A stretch of DNA of 64,000 bases from NCBI RefSeq assembly GCF_905475395.1, contig NC_058340.1:55902181-55966180 (forward strand), read 5' to 3'. The position numbers were made by a program, and so were the translations under genes. This document shows positions 1-16,291 of the stretch, piece by piece. The notes beneath the pieces were generated by a model. The model was given only the letters and a program-made list of their open reading frames with translations. It was not told where the DNA came from and did not search any database. How positions within the stretch are numbered: the stretch's first letter is position 1; the number at the start of each line of letters is the position of its first letter. The stretch is from Chrysoperla carnea (lineage: Eukaryota; Arthropoda; Insecta; Neuroptera; Chrysopidae).

Positions 1-448
1 GAATAGTGATTTATGACATTGGTATAACTGACGTTATTTATAACAAGAGGGCGGGTTATATAGATAATTTAAACTATAAAAAGAGTGGAAAAATTTTAAC
101 ATAAGGAAAAATTCATTTAAAAGTAAAAAATGCCAACCACGCTAGGATAAGAACCAGCGTACCTTGGTTTCATAGGCAAGTTCTATACCCACGCTACCAC
201 CCGATTTGTTGATTACCATACAATTAACTTAATACTTATCTTTACTAAATAAAGAAAAAATAAGATAGAAAATTTATTTATAATTTATTTATAATAAAAA
301 AAAAAATGTTTTAAATTTTCATCAAAAGTCATATTGTACATTTTCATAAAACAATTTAATAGAGATTCTTCTTTTCTTACTAAAGTTTTTATACAAAATA
401 AGTAAAATTCATTTCTAAATTTTTTTAAATCTCATTTAATACCGAACT
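1..448. other. A+T-rich spacer with no gene seen
   Basis: Apart from the tRNA-like block at 128-205 this stretch is simple A+T-rich sequence with short homopolymer runs. No open frame with coding character was seen on either strand. Confidence 0.6.
128..205 (-). repeat. tRNA-like sequence (tRNA-derived SINE head or decayed tRNA)
   Basis: Read on the minus strand, this block has a polymerase III A-box-like stretch (TGGTAGCGTGGG) and, about 35 bases later, a B-box-like GGTTCTTATCC. The B-box is flanked by a stem CGCTGG/CCTAGCG that needs one bulged base. The anticodon arm only folds with an oversized loop, so a working tRNA is unlikely. The parts fit the head of a tRNA-derived SINE or a decayed tRNA gene. 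No clear SINE tail was seen. Confidence 0.4.
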
Positions 449-757
449 AACGTAATTGGACCTCCACAAAAATTTCTTTTCGGGTTAATTAATTATAATC
501 TTTTTTAGTCTATTGTTAGTTGTTTGAGCATTAAAATTATTTGTTCGATCGTTGTTTATTCATTATTTATTAAACAATTATTTGTTATTAAGTATTAATA
601 TTGATTTCCATTTTTTTCAATAAATAATAAATAAAACAACGATCTAACAAATAATTTTAATGATCAAACAATGAAGAACAAACGGCGAACAATGGATTAA
701 ATAGATTTATAACTAATTAACCGAAAAAATTTTTGTGTGGGGCCAATTTCGCTTAAA
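449..757. repeat. Foldback/MITE-like element
   Basis: An imperfect inverted repeat of about 300 bp. The left arm (about 450-570) starts with ATTGGACCTCCACAAAAATT. The right arm (about 621-755) carries its complement, ending AAATTTTTGTGTGGGGCCAAT. The inner arms share ATTAAAATTATTTGTT and its complement. No coding frame lies inside. It resembles a non-autonomous DNA transposon with long terminal inverted repeats; target-site duplications were not identified. Confidence 0.65.
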
Positions 758-1376
758 ATGACGATATTTTCTCCACTCTATCCAGAGACATCTATTGGTT
801 TGGTACATACGTAACTATTCTATTCTCTAGGTTCATATCTTTAATACTACACAGAAATTGAAATTTTTATGCAAAAAAATTGCAACATTTCTTTTTCTTC
901 AAAAAAAGGATTAGATAGAAAACAAATTCTCCAAAATTTAAACTCTTTATTCTAGGTAAAGTAAGTTAAAAAGTTCCTAAAGAAGAAAGAAAATTATACA
1001 AATGGATCGAATTAGTATGAAATTTGTTTACTATCATAAAAAATCTCATGTGCTTAGGAAATTTTGATTTGCGTAAAACTCATTTTGGCATAATGATGTG
1101 ACAAAAGAATTATAAATTTAAACTGAAATATTTCTAAAAATATTGTAAACTGAATAAATATTAATGCTGAAATTGAAAGATGTACCAATAATAAAGAAAT
1201 TTCTAGAATAAATTTAAATTTAATTGTCCGCTACTAGCGCCAAAGTTATCATATATATTTCGCGCCGTCGCAGTTGTAGTGTTCCTCATTTGTTCATTTC
1301 ATACAAGAGGTTGCATCACACGCACGTGAATTAAATATTTTCATAATAAAAAGTTAAAAGAAATTAAATTAAAAAA
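758..1376 (+). promoter_or_regulatory. Upstream region of the mitochondrial Hsp70 gene
   Basis: This gene-free stretch should hold the promoter of the gene starting at 1377. It contains the heat shock element at 1196-1208 and a more GC-rich patch at about 1227-1275 (GCGCCAAAG, TTCGCGCCGTCGCAG), which could lie close to the transcription start. No clear TATA box could be separated from the A+T-rich background. The extent of the 5' UTR is unknown. Confidence 0.4.
1196..1208 (+). promoter_or_regulatory. Heat shock element (HSF site)
   Basis: The sequence GAAATTTCTAGAA is a perfect GAAnnTTCnnGAA array, the three-unit binding site of heat shock factor. It lies 169 bases before the start codon of the mitochondrial Hsp70 gene, a sensible promoter distance. 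A 13-base match with nine fixed positions can arise by chance in A+T-rich DNA, but its position ahead of a chaperone gene makes function plausible. Confidence 0.6.
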
Positions 1377-7129
<5,753 letters not shown>

Positions 7130-8170
7130 ATTTAGTTATTAAAAAAAATTTAAATGTCTGATAATAAATTAATTGTTGATTTTCATCGAGGTTGTGAGGA
7201 ATGTGTTGTTGATAAATTCATAAACAAAAAAATTTCTTAACAAAATAATTCGCACAGTAAATAAAGCGCGATAAATTTTCTTTAAATAAATTAGGGGCAA
7301 TTCACATCATAATGTGCGTGTAACAAAACAATAAATAAACTTTTAATAATATTAACGGCGGAGAGTGTATTCTAAGTCAATTTTCGGACATTTTTTATTA
7401 CATTGTCAAAAAAAAGAACTCTCATATTATTAAAAGTTGATGTTGAGTTTTCCATGTTTAAAATTTTAATTGTGTCAGGCAGTTTTTTTTGCATTTATGT
7501 TGAATTTTAAGCATGGACTATGTACGAATCATTGAAAGACCATATTATTTAAAATAGTAATTTTTAATAGATATAATAAATAAAAATAATGGTATGACTG
7601 AAATATGTTTGAACGCGAGAATTTCTTTTGGTTTGAATGTGATATCTTGATATAAAATATGTTTGTATTATATTTTGTTCTCTGAATTTAATTATTATAT
7701 TTTGATCTTTTAGTATAAGCACAAAACTGCAGAATGATTATTATACCCACAGCTGATTTGTACTATTTGTTGCTTAATTTTTAGTATACTTAAAAAATAA
7801 TCCTGTACAAAAAATAAATCTGTTGTATTTTTAAAAAATTATTAAAAAAACATCTTTCCGTATAATATGTATTTTTATTTTACCTTTGTTTTGTTTTACT
7901 TTTGGGGCAATAAAATGATATAGCTTCGCTTAAAAATTTTTTTTTTTTAATTGAATTGCTGTCGATTAAACTTCTAGGTAAATCAGGCCAGTGCTCACGA
8001 ACAATCCAAGAAAGGATGGGGGTGATTCAAACTTTGGTTCATCATGTTAGGCCATAAAGTCAATAAAAACAAGTAACTTTTTTCGAGTAAGAGAAAATTT
8101 TATGTCAAAATGTGATTCAGTCACTATTTTTCTATAAGTTAATTCTGAGAGGTAAAAAATAGTATATTTA

Positions 8171-8290
8171 TTACACACCTAGGGAGCAAAAGTAAAGAAT
8201 GTCTCACATCTCATGTTCATTGTTTGTCACCCACGGCTTTGCCTCGGGCGGGAATGAACATGAGATCTCAGACATCCTTTACTTTAACCG
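8171..8290 (+). repeat. MITE-like inverted repeat, copy 1
   Basis: CTAGGGAGCAAAAGTAAAGA followed by ATGTCTCACATCTCATGTTCAT is answered by ATGAACATGAGATCTCAGAC and ATCCTTTACTTTAA, giving an inverted repeat of about 110 bases around a GC-richer centre (CACCCACGGCTTTGCC). The left arm occurs again at about 14983. Confidence 0.6.
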
Positions 8291-8806
8291 ATCTTCAGAC
8301 ATGGTCGTATTACGGTGTGTGTTGAGACGACGTAAAATTGAAAAGTTGCATATTTGGAAAAGCATCTTCATTGCAAATATCGAGTGCTGACCCAGATGTT
8401 ACAAAAAGCTGTAAAAAGTTGAGTGCAAGAATTTTCATAAAAAATTTTCATTTTGTATGAAAGAAACAAGCAAATTTATATGTAGGGAGATTCTCAATAG
8501 GGGGCGGAGTTACAATTTTGAAATTTACCTACTCTGAAACATAATAGTTTTAGTGGTATTAAAATTTGTTATTTCTAACTGGATTCACTTCTATTTATCA
8601 TTTTTTGTAAAAATGAAATTGAAAAGCCGGTCAATTAGACCACACTGGTTGCACCGCTGTTTGAAGGCTAAAAATCAATACTTGCTGTACATAAATAATT
8701 TTCTTATAGGCAACTTTTATTACATATATGTAATATATAACAATAATCAAATCTTTCATTACAATATTTTAATAATATAGTACCTATAACAATTAAATTA
8801 TTTATA

Positions 8807-8911
8807 ACGATTAATTTTTCTTCAATAAACTTAGAGAAAATTAAACTTATCAAAACAGAATTACGAAGTAAAATTAATTTTCTTTAAGTTTATTGAAGAA
8901 AAATTAATCGT
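8807..8911. repeat. Inverted repeat with 37-base arms
   Basis: The arms 8807-8843 and 8875-8911 are near-perfect complements. The left begins ACGATTAATTTTTCTTCAAT and the right ends ATTGAAGAAAAATTAATCGT, with a 31-base spacer. It is non-coding and could be the core of a small foldback element. Confidence 0.7.
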
Positions 8912-9983
8912 TTCTTTTAAAGAAAATGTTTTTTAATTGGAGGGTCTTAGAAAACGAAATTAAATATTTGTTATACCAAATAAAATTTTCAAAATTAAGT
9001 TAGTTTTAGGGCAAAACAAAGGGGAATATCTTTAAATCCCTTAAATGTGATCTTGACCTTCAACATCATCTAAGTTACCTCGAACTTGTCACTGGTAAGA
9101 GAAAAACACTTTTAATTAGAAGTTATTCCTTATAAAAAAAACCAACATCTTTTGTTTGCAACATTTTTTCGAGAATCAAATAATTGTGGCATAAATTCAA
9201 TGTGCAAATACTTTTCACATTAAAAGTAAAATATTATTTTGATTTTCATTAAAAGTAAAATATATAAACTGTCAGAGGAATGTTTACAGCAAACTTTCAT
9301 GTATTGTTAGATTTTTCTATCTTTTTATCAGTAACGAATCCGGGAGTGATTTTTAGATGACCCTATAGATGCAAAGGTCAAATTCGAAGTGTTTAAAAGA
9401 TATAACATTTGAGAAAATTTTTCCGTATTTTAGTTACCCCACAAGATTTTTCAACTTATCCAATAAAATGGCCCACCAAGTATAAGTTTTGAAAAGTTTT
9501 ACATCTTTAATATTGTCTTCTTACAATAATTTTGTTTTTAGAAAAATAATTGCACAAGAAAATAACATTTTTATTAGTTTATCACAAACAATATTAATAT
9601 TAAAAAAATTTCGTAACTAAAATTTCAAAATCCTTCAAAAAAAGTAAGTTACTAACATTAACTCAAATCACTAAACATTTTCACATTCGATATCAACAGG
9701 TAAAAACGTTAAAGGTCAAATTTTATGAGATTCGAATATAAATTGATAACGTTTTAATATTATAGGTATATACTCATCTATCGATTATTTTACATTCCAT
9801 TACAAGCGCATATTCTAGTTGATAGCGCAATCGTATATGGATGCAACCACCCTGACCTGTGAACATCCAATCACACTGTGTTGATAATAGGTGTTTACTG
9901 ACAAAAAAAAAATTTATATTTAAATACCCGGAAAAGTTAAATGATCTGATATTTAGAACATATCCAAATAATTGACATCAAAA

Positions 9984-11967
9984 ATGACATCGACAGAGAA
10001 TTTAAGTAACAATAAATTAACAACACCACAAACGCCAGTGCTGACTGTATCCTGTCGAATGTTAAGATCACCATCACATGAATCTGTTACTACAGATTTA
10101 TCATTGTTTTCCGTATCGTCAATTGCTTCCGATGCACTTGCTAGAGGAATGAGACTGGTATCATTTAAATCTTACAATAAAAGCCAATTGGCCGGACGTG
10201 GTCCAAGTCCAAATCCAGAAAGCAGAGGACAAACTACTGTTTCTAGGTAAAATTTTCATTTTATTTTTAACCTGAGAGAAATCAACATTTTGCATGCAAA
10301 AATTAATATGCTAGCCGCTTTCGGCTTGTATCGTAGGTTTCGAGTTGCTTTATGCATATTAGAAACTTTAGAGCAAAACTTATATTTATTTTGTGCTCGT
10401 CAAGTTAAAAACCATTAAAAAAAGACCTTGAGCTCATAGCTAAACCAAAATTTTGTGATTCATACCTACCTTCTAGTCCGAGTTTTTCGATTAATTTTTT
10501 TTCTAAATAGAATAATAAATTTTCGAGTTGACACATAAGTAGTTATTGAAATAAATAATACGATACTCGAAATAACACACCCATTTCACAAGCTATAAAA
10601 AATTTTAATCCAAATTTTATTTCGAGTATCGTGGTATTTATTTCAATAACTGGAAAAATAATTTTTTTTCATAATGTGCATACCATTTTTCAATTCATTC
10701 GATATTTGCCAACTTCCTACCATTTTTTTATAAAGTTTATTGTTAACAATTTTTTTTTATTAACGTTGTTCAATATATGCCCAAAATATATATGTATTTT
10801 AAAGTTCACAGCGGTTTAATTAAAAAAATTTTCTACCCAGCTAAACTCAACTCTACTAAATGGAACTTTTTGCTTAATTCTCTTATTTTTCTCAAAATGC
10901 GGCTAACGTATTGTTAATTTTAGACCAGCCGACATTCCAGAAATTTTATGGTTTGAAGAAGAAAATGATTTAATAAAAAGTTGTGCTGCTTTAAGTTCAG
11001 CACTTGGTTTACAAAAAAGTTTTAGTACAAGTGATATTAGTCAATTGTCCTCACCAGATGAAAATGGGGAAAACTCAAATAGATGTGCTGTTTCTGAATT
11101 GGCTTTAAATTCAATGCAAAGATCTGGGTTTATAATTGATCATCCGCGATTAGATCATGCCTCAAGGTCATGTTCAACTTGGGTGGCTGTTGGAGATATA
11201 GCATCAACGTCTCAATTGCCATCACCACATGGCGGACAAACAACTACATCTACAGCCGCACAGCCCAATACGCCACCACCACCTCAATTTACAGCAGCGG
11301 ATCTGGTTAGATCTGTCAATAAAAAGGTTAGTCGAATTTTAGTTGGTTAATCTAAGTTTTCTTCACCTATGCTAAAGTCGTTACTGGCTAGCAAAACTCG
11401 TAATGATAGCTTTTGGAACCATAGAATTCATAAAAAGATTAGAGACATTTTTCTCTAAATCGATTCAGTTATTGGTTACCAATAATTAAAGAAAATGGCC
11501 GTTTGAAAAAATATTGTTTTCTAGTTAAATTAAATGTCTGGCATTAAACTTTTTAGGTTCGACAAAATTACATACGCCGTCGTTTATTAACAACGTACAG
11601 AGCATTAGAACGTCTTTCACAAAGTGAATTTAATCTAGATAGATTAGAAGTACGTGTTCCAAATCAAAATGCACAAAAATCAACAGAAAATCCTGCAGAA
11701 AACAGTGATAAAGATGCTACAACACTTTTAAATGTCCCGGGATCGAATGGAAATTCATTACTAAATTTAACACCAGCACAACAAAATTATACAAATGCAG
11801 CCATGTTACGTGCAGCAATTAAACAAAGAAATAATCGTAATTTTCCATTAACAATACACGATGTGGAACGTGAACGAGGGAAACCTTTATCAAAATATGA
11901 ACGAAATATGATGATATTTAATTGGCTGCACACTTTAGACGACTCTGCTTTTGAAGGTTTACAATAA
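9984..11967 (+). CDS. Conserved-looking protein of unknown function
   Basis: Three coding exons, 9984-10246, 10924-11326 and 11557-11967, join in frame to 358 aa plus stop. I do not recognise the family. The N-terminus is Ser/Thr-rich with a motif around residues 30-55 (SPSHESVTTDLSLFSVSSIA, then SDALARGMRLVSF). The middle has an acidic/hydrophobic patch (PADIPEILWFEEENDLIKS) after exon 1, then Ser-rich and Pro-rich low complexity (PNTPPPPQF). The C-terminus is basic and looks ordered: RQNYIRRRLLTTYRALERL, then FPLTIHDVERERGKPLSKYE and RNMMIFNWLHTLDD. There is no signal peptide or membrane segment. The ordered segments carry on across exon junctions, which argues for a real protein. The stop at 11965-11967 may not be the only end: open exon-like pieces lie at 12621-12714 and 12854-12887. 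The ATG at 9984 is the first in this frame. Confidence 0.8.
10541..10651. repeat. Inverted repeat in intron 1 of the unknown gene
   Basis: AGTTATTGAAATAAATAATA followed by CGATACTCGAAATA (10541-10574) pairs with TATTTCGAGTATCG and TGGTATTTATTTCAATAACT (10618-10651). The arms are about 34 bases and nearly perfect, with a 43-base spacer. It could be a small MITE. Confidence 0.65.
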
Positions 11968-12620
11968 TTGAAATATATTTTGTGTAAATTATTTAAGATA
12001 TTTTTGAAAATTTACGATAAATTTTACAGACTGACTTCTTGGATCATTTTATGGAGGTTATCTATCATCATACTGTCTTTTTGGATTTTACTTCGTATTG
12101 GAAACATAAGGCTGTAAAGGTATCAAAATAAAATACTACGGACAATTTGTGTAGCTTAAGTGCTACCCAATAAAAAGCAAAATAAAACGTTATGCCTTCA
12201 TTGAATATGGATTGGTTTGCTTCTATGGTTTTATATTTTTTTAAATTAAAATATCAATTCATGATCATTAAGAATTAAAGCAGTCCTGCCGTTAAAACAA
12301 CCGTCCGATCTTATTTTTGTTTTAATAGAAAGGTTATAAACAGGGCCAAAAGTAGAGCAGAAAAGGCTCCAGGAGAAAATCTGGGTCTCATCCCATTATT
12401 GAAAAAAAAGTTTAAATGCTAAGTTGATACGTGGGCCAATTATATCGTGGGGTCTCATCCCATATATTGATCATTATTTGCGCATCTCATATTCAAATTT
12501 GTTTTAACGGAAAGACTATAAAATTTTCTATTTTCGATTTTTAAGTATAATTAATTGTACAATGGGAAACTGACATATTTTCTAAACTTATGCATATTTT
12601 TATTTTCATTTTATTCCTAG

Positions 12621-12887
12621 ATGTCCGAAGTAACCACGTATTGCGTTTAAATAATGTTTTTGAAGAATTTCGAGAAAATTACGTTGAAGGTCTTAAATTA
12701 AAATTATCAATAAGGTAATAAGATCATTCCGGATGTATAACGAAAAATGAAAACAAGTATATGTAACAACTCTGAGAATATGTCATTATTTTCCCAAAAT
12801 AATTGCATTATTTATAGTAATTCTTAGATATAGTTTCATTTTTTACTATATAGCCAAGGGACGATGCTAAACGTGTCGATGATCTAG
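12621..12887 (+). other. Possible alternative 3' exons of the preceding unknown gene
   Basis: A stretch opening after the acceptor TTATTCCTAG at 12620 reads VRSNHVLRLNNVFEEFRENY and then VEGLKLKLSI, and reaches a good donor (AG/GTAATAAG) at 12714/12715. Another acceptor at 12853 (ACTATATAG) leads to a short frame ending at a TAG at 12885-12887. If the third exon of the gene were cut at G/GTTTAC after 11956, all phases would agree and the end of the protein would be replaced. The donor at 11957 is weak, so this is a proposal only. Confidence 0.35.
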
Positions 12888-13839
12888 GTAGTTTGGGCTA
12901 GCTCGTATTTGATTGCCGAAAAGAACATTCGGTATTATATGAGTTGGTTGACGCAATTTCTACCCGCACGCAAATAGCTGAAGGTCATACTTATCGTTGA
13001 TATCTTTATTTAAGCACCCCACCCAAGCGAGTACAGCTGACACCGAGGTTTCTATTGAATCTCTTCAATCGAATACGAATTAGACAAATGGTCATAGATG
13101 CATACTGCTAGTTATTTTTTCGTAAAAAAATTTTCCTCGAACAACTTTACTTTGGTTTATTAAAAAAATATGAATAATCAAAACTGCCAACTATGCATTT
13201 TTTCTTTATACTGACCAGGTATTGCCGCCATAATATAAACAAAGACAGAAATTAATTAAATCGACATCTTCTATTTTGGTGTTTCCGTATTTAAGATATT
13301 ACATCATTTTGCAGGCAAAGGCGTAACAATAGGATGGCAAGACAGGCATAATATCAGGGGCCTCCGACCGAAGGTGCCCCCTAAAGGAACCCAAAAAACT
13401 AAATATAAAAATAATTAAATTTGAGCTTTTTTACATTGAGGGAGAGTCAATCCAATGAATTTGCTACGGCCCCGGCTATTGATGTCTTTTTACAAAGTGC
13501 CTATAGAGCCAATTATAAGCATTAAAAATGAAAAGATAGATTTTTTTTTTTATATCCGTGCAACCAACAGAAAACCAAGTCAATTCTGAACTTACGGGTA
13601 TAATACAATAAACAGAGGAAACCGGTTAAATTCAATTACAATTATAGGGTTGTTTATAAAATTGAACAAAAAATTAAGGACTCTAAAATCTCAAAATTAG
13701 AGTTTTGTAGAATTTTGAAGGTGGCAGCCCAATATATTCATAAGTGATTATGATCGCAGACTTGCAGACTTAGCGTAATACTACCGACTACTTGCTATAG
13801 TTAAAATATTAAAAATCAATATTGAAATTTGAATGTTAA

Positions 13840-14090
13840 CCGCAAATTTTTCTGTGATCCATGGGATTGCTATGCCTTCATAGGCACAATTAACTCCCCG
13901 CTGAGTCAACTTTACTTACATTAACTCTATGATCTACGGATTGGTGTTGCCTTTAATGGGTTCGATTAAGTATGGGTCTGCAGGTTTTTTTTTGCCTGTG
14001 CATTAACCCTATGATCAACGGTTTGTCCATGCCTTTAATGTGGTCTAGCTATCATGGGTCTACGATTTCTTTGGGCCTGTAATTACAACC
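13840..14090 (+). repeat. Degenerate tandem repeat, unit about 84 bases
   Basis: Two clear units start at about 13919 and 14002. Each runs ATTAAC-CTATGATC-ACGG, TGCCTTTAATG, ATGGGTCT, and a T-rich stretch ending GCCTGT. A more decayed unit precedes them at 13840-13918 (GATCCATGGGATTGCTATGC). It is not coding. Confidence 0.5.
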
Positions 14091-14982
14091 ACATTATGTT
14101 AGGGTTATCTTGCTTGGGTTTTCATACTGCGAATCATAATTTCTTGTAAGAATTTCGTATAAGAAATTCTTACAATGAGTTGTCAGCAGCAGCTTTAAGC
14201 ATTTAGTTTTGACATGGTTTGATGTTGGCATTTGAAATTTTACCACGACTTTTGTAATTTTCGCGTAATAGATTTTTTATTATTATCTATAACAAAAAGT
14301 ATTCTACAGATACCTTTATACCTACAGTTAAACGAAACGTGAAATTCGAAAAAAATAAAGAAAAAAAAACGTTATGAAATCATTAAAGAAATCATTCCTA
14401 GAAATTTGTCATGTATAGAAAACTCACTCCATATAAAAATGGGGAAAAAACAAATGATAATTATTATTGTTACATTTTTCTTATTATAATCATTTTATTT
14501 TTAAATAAATTCATTAAAAAATGCATATTTTATATATTAAAATAGCATTAATTAAACAAATTAAATGAAAACAAATTTTGTCATATCATATGATGGATGA
14601 TATAATGATTATTTTTTAAATTATATTTCTTATATGAAAATATATTATTATAATATAAACTCAAATTGAATATAATAGCATAATTTGTTTGTCAATATGT
14701 GTTTATTTTTACAAGCTTTTCATTTTTCTTGGGGTTGAAATTGATTGAAATCCATAATTTCAAAGTGGTAAGTGGCATATACAGAATATTAGATCATTTC
14801 AGATGATCATATTTTGCGAGACATAGTGGGTTTGTCGATTCAATCTAAATAAAATCTATCTTCGATTCAATTCATATCGAGCACAATAGAATCGATTCTC
14901 GATTAAATGGGCCATTAAAAGATCGATTTCCTATTAATTAATCCCTATCCCTAACCTTATATATTATAAATGAGAAAGTGTA

Positions 14983-15110
14983 TTACACATCTAGGGAGCA
15001 AAAGTAAAGAATGTCTCAGATCTCATGTTCATTATTGCTCGAGACGAAGCCAAGTGTTGGCATAAAAGCAAGAATGAATTACTAAGAGATTTACATGAGA
15101 CTATTGCGAA
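14983..15110 (+). repeat. MITE-like repeat, copy 2
   Basis: It begins CATCTAGGGAGCAAAAGTAA and continues AGAATGTCTCAGATCTCATGTTCATT, almost identical to the left arm at 8171. The right half has diverged (GAATGAATTACTAAGAGATT), so the inverted repeat is no longer clear. Confidence 0.55.
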
Positions 15111-16291
15111 TACTTAAAAAATTATTTTTAAATGAAAGCTGGTCGTTGGTACATAAGAACGGTCAGATACTTCTTTTGTCAATAGAAAATAATCAATATG
15201 ACTATAATAATTTAACCTACCAGAAGAATGCAGAATAGTTTTTTCTATCGAGAATATGTTTGAACGAAGACATCGTTGTCGACTTCGATTTCTAAACCAT
15301 TTTTATCAAATATTTCATTCTGTAATATCAATTGTGTAGTCGAGCAATTCTTAAAAATAATTTTTCGTCATAGTTTCATAATCTATTCACCATTTTTCTC
15401 TGTTGTTCGTTGTTTCGGAACACTTTGTATAAATTAATTCTGTTTGGGGAACGTTCATATATACTTTAAGTCTGTGTAGTTATTCATTTTTATTTTAAAA
15501 TGTTTAAACGATACTGAGGTAAAAACATCTTGAATGACCCAAAGAAAGGTAAATGATTTTGCTTAAAATTTCTTCTAATAGCATTAATTAATATGGTAAT
15601 TTGAATTTTATTGAAATAAAGACGCAAGTTCTTTATTTAATAATGTATTTAATGAACACATGTAATTACATAAATTATAACATAACTTTGTATTCTCAAG
15701 TTGAACAGAACATTTGATTAATTAATAATAATTGTATAAGAAAATAATATGTCATCTCATGACTAAGAAACTAACAACACTATATATCCTCCATCTTAGG
15801 TTATCGTTCATACACACTTATTGTATAAGGGTGCTTTCTAGTTTACACAACAGTGCACACAAATACACTGAGCAAACTGTGCACACTGTGCATAGTGAGC
15901 GAGTGAGCGAGTAATGTGTTGAGTTTATTATTTCTAGCATTAAAAACAGGAATCCACAAATATTATGGAGGGCGAATATTTTAATTCTCATATTCTATAA
16001 CCTGTCATCAACATAAGCTCCTCACCAAGTAAATTTTTAACACCAAAATCATAAAAACTGAAAATAATTATTAATTTAGGTAAATTATTCCGGACGCACC
16101 CTAATTATGTTAAATATCCATATACGCATCCTTTAGTGTTTATATTGTCATGTTTTATGGAAAATTTGGAAAATTGAAAATATAAATTAATTTTACCAGA
16201 AAATTGAAATAATTTCTAGGAGAAATTAAAAGAATGCTATTTAAAAAATTGGTGTACTGGATATATCTCAAGTTGATTACAATTTATTAAT

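Larger units (their letters stand above)
7130..9983. other. Intergenic region between Hsp70 and the next gene
   Basis: After the Hsp70 stop come a 3' UTR with AATAAA at 7260 and 7330, then A+T-rich spacer with short repeats (8171-8290 and 8807-8911, listed separately). The short open frames here have no coding character. The part just before 9984 should contain the promoter and 5' UTR of the next gene; no clear motif was recognised. Confidence 0.55.
11968..16291. other. Intergenic region upstream of KANSL3
   Basis: About 4.3 kb with no gene I can support. It holds the possible extra exons of the preceding gene (12621-12714, 12854-12887), a degenerate tandem repeat at 13840-14090, a 13-base perfect hairpin at 14144-14175 (TTGTAAGAATTTC and its complement), a MITE-like copy at 14983, and very A+T-rich DNA at 14440-14700. 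GGTCTCATCCCAT occurs twice, at about 12386 and 12451. The promoter and 5' UTR of KANSL3 must lie at the right end; no motif was recognised. Confidence 0.5.
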
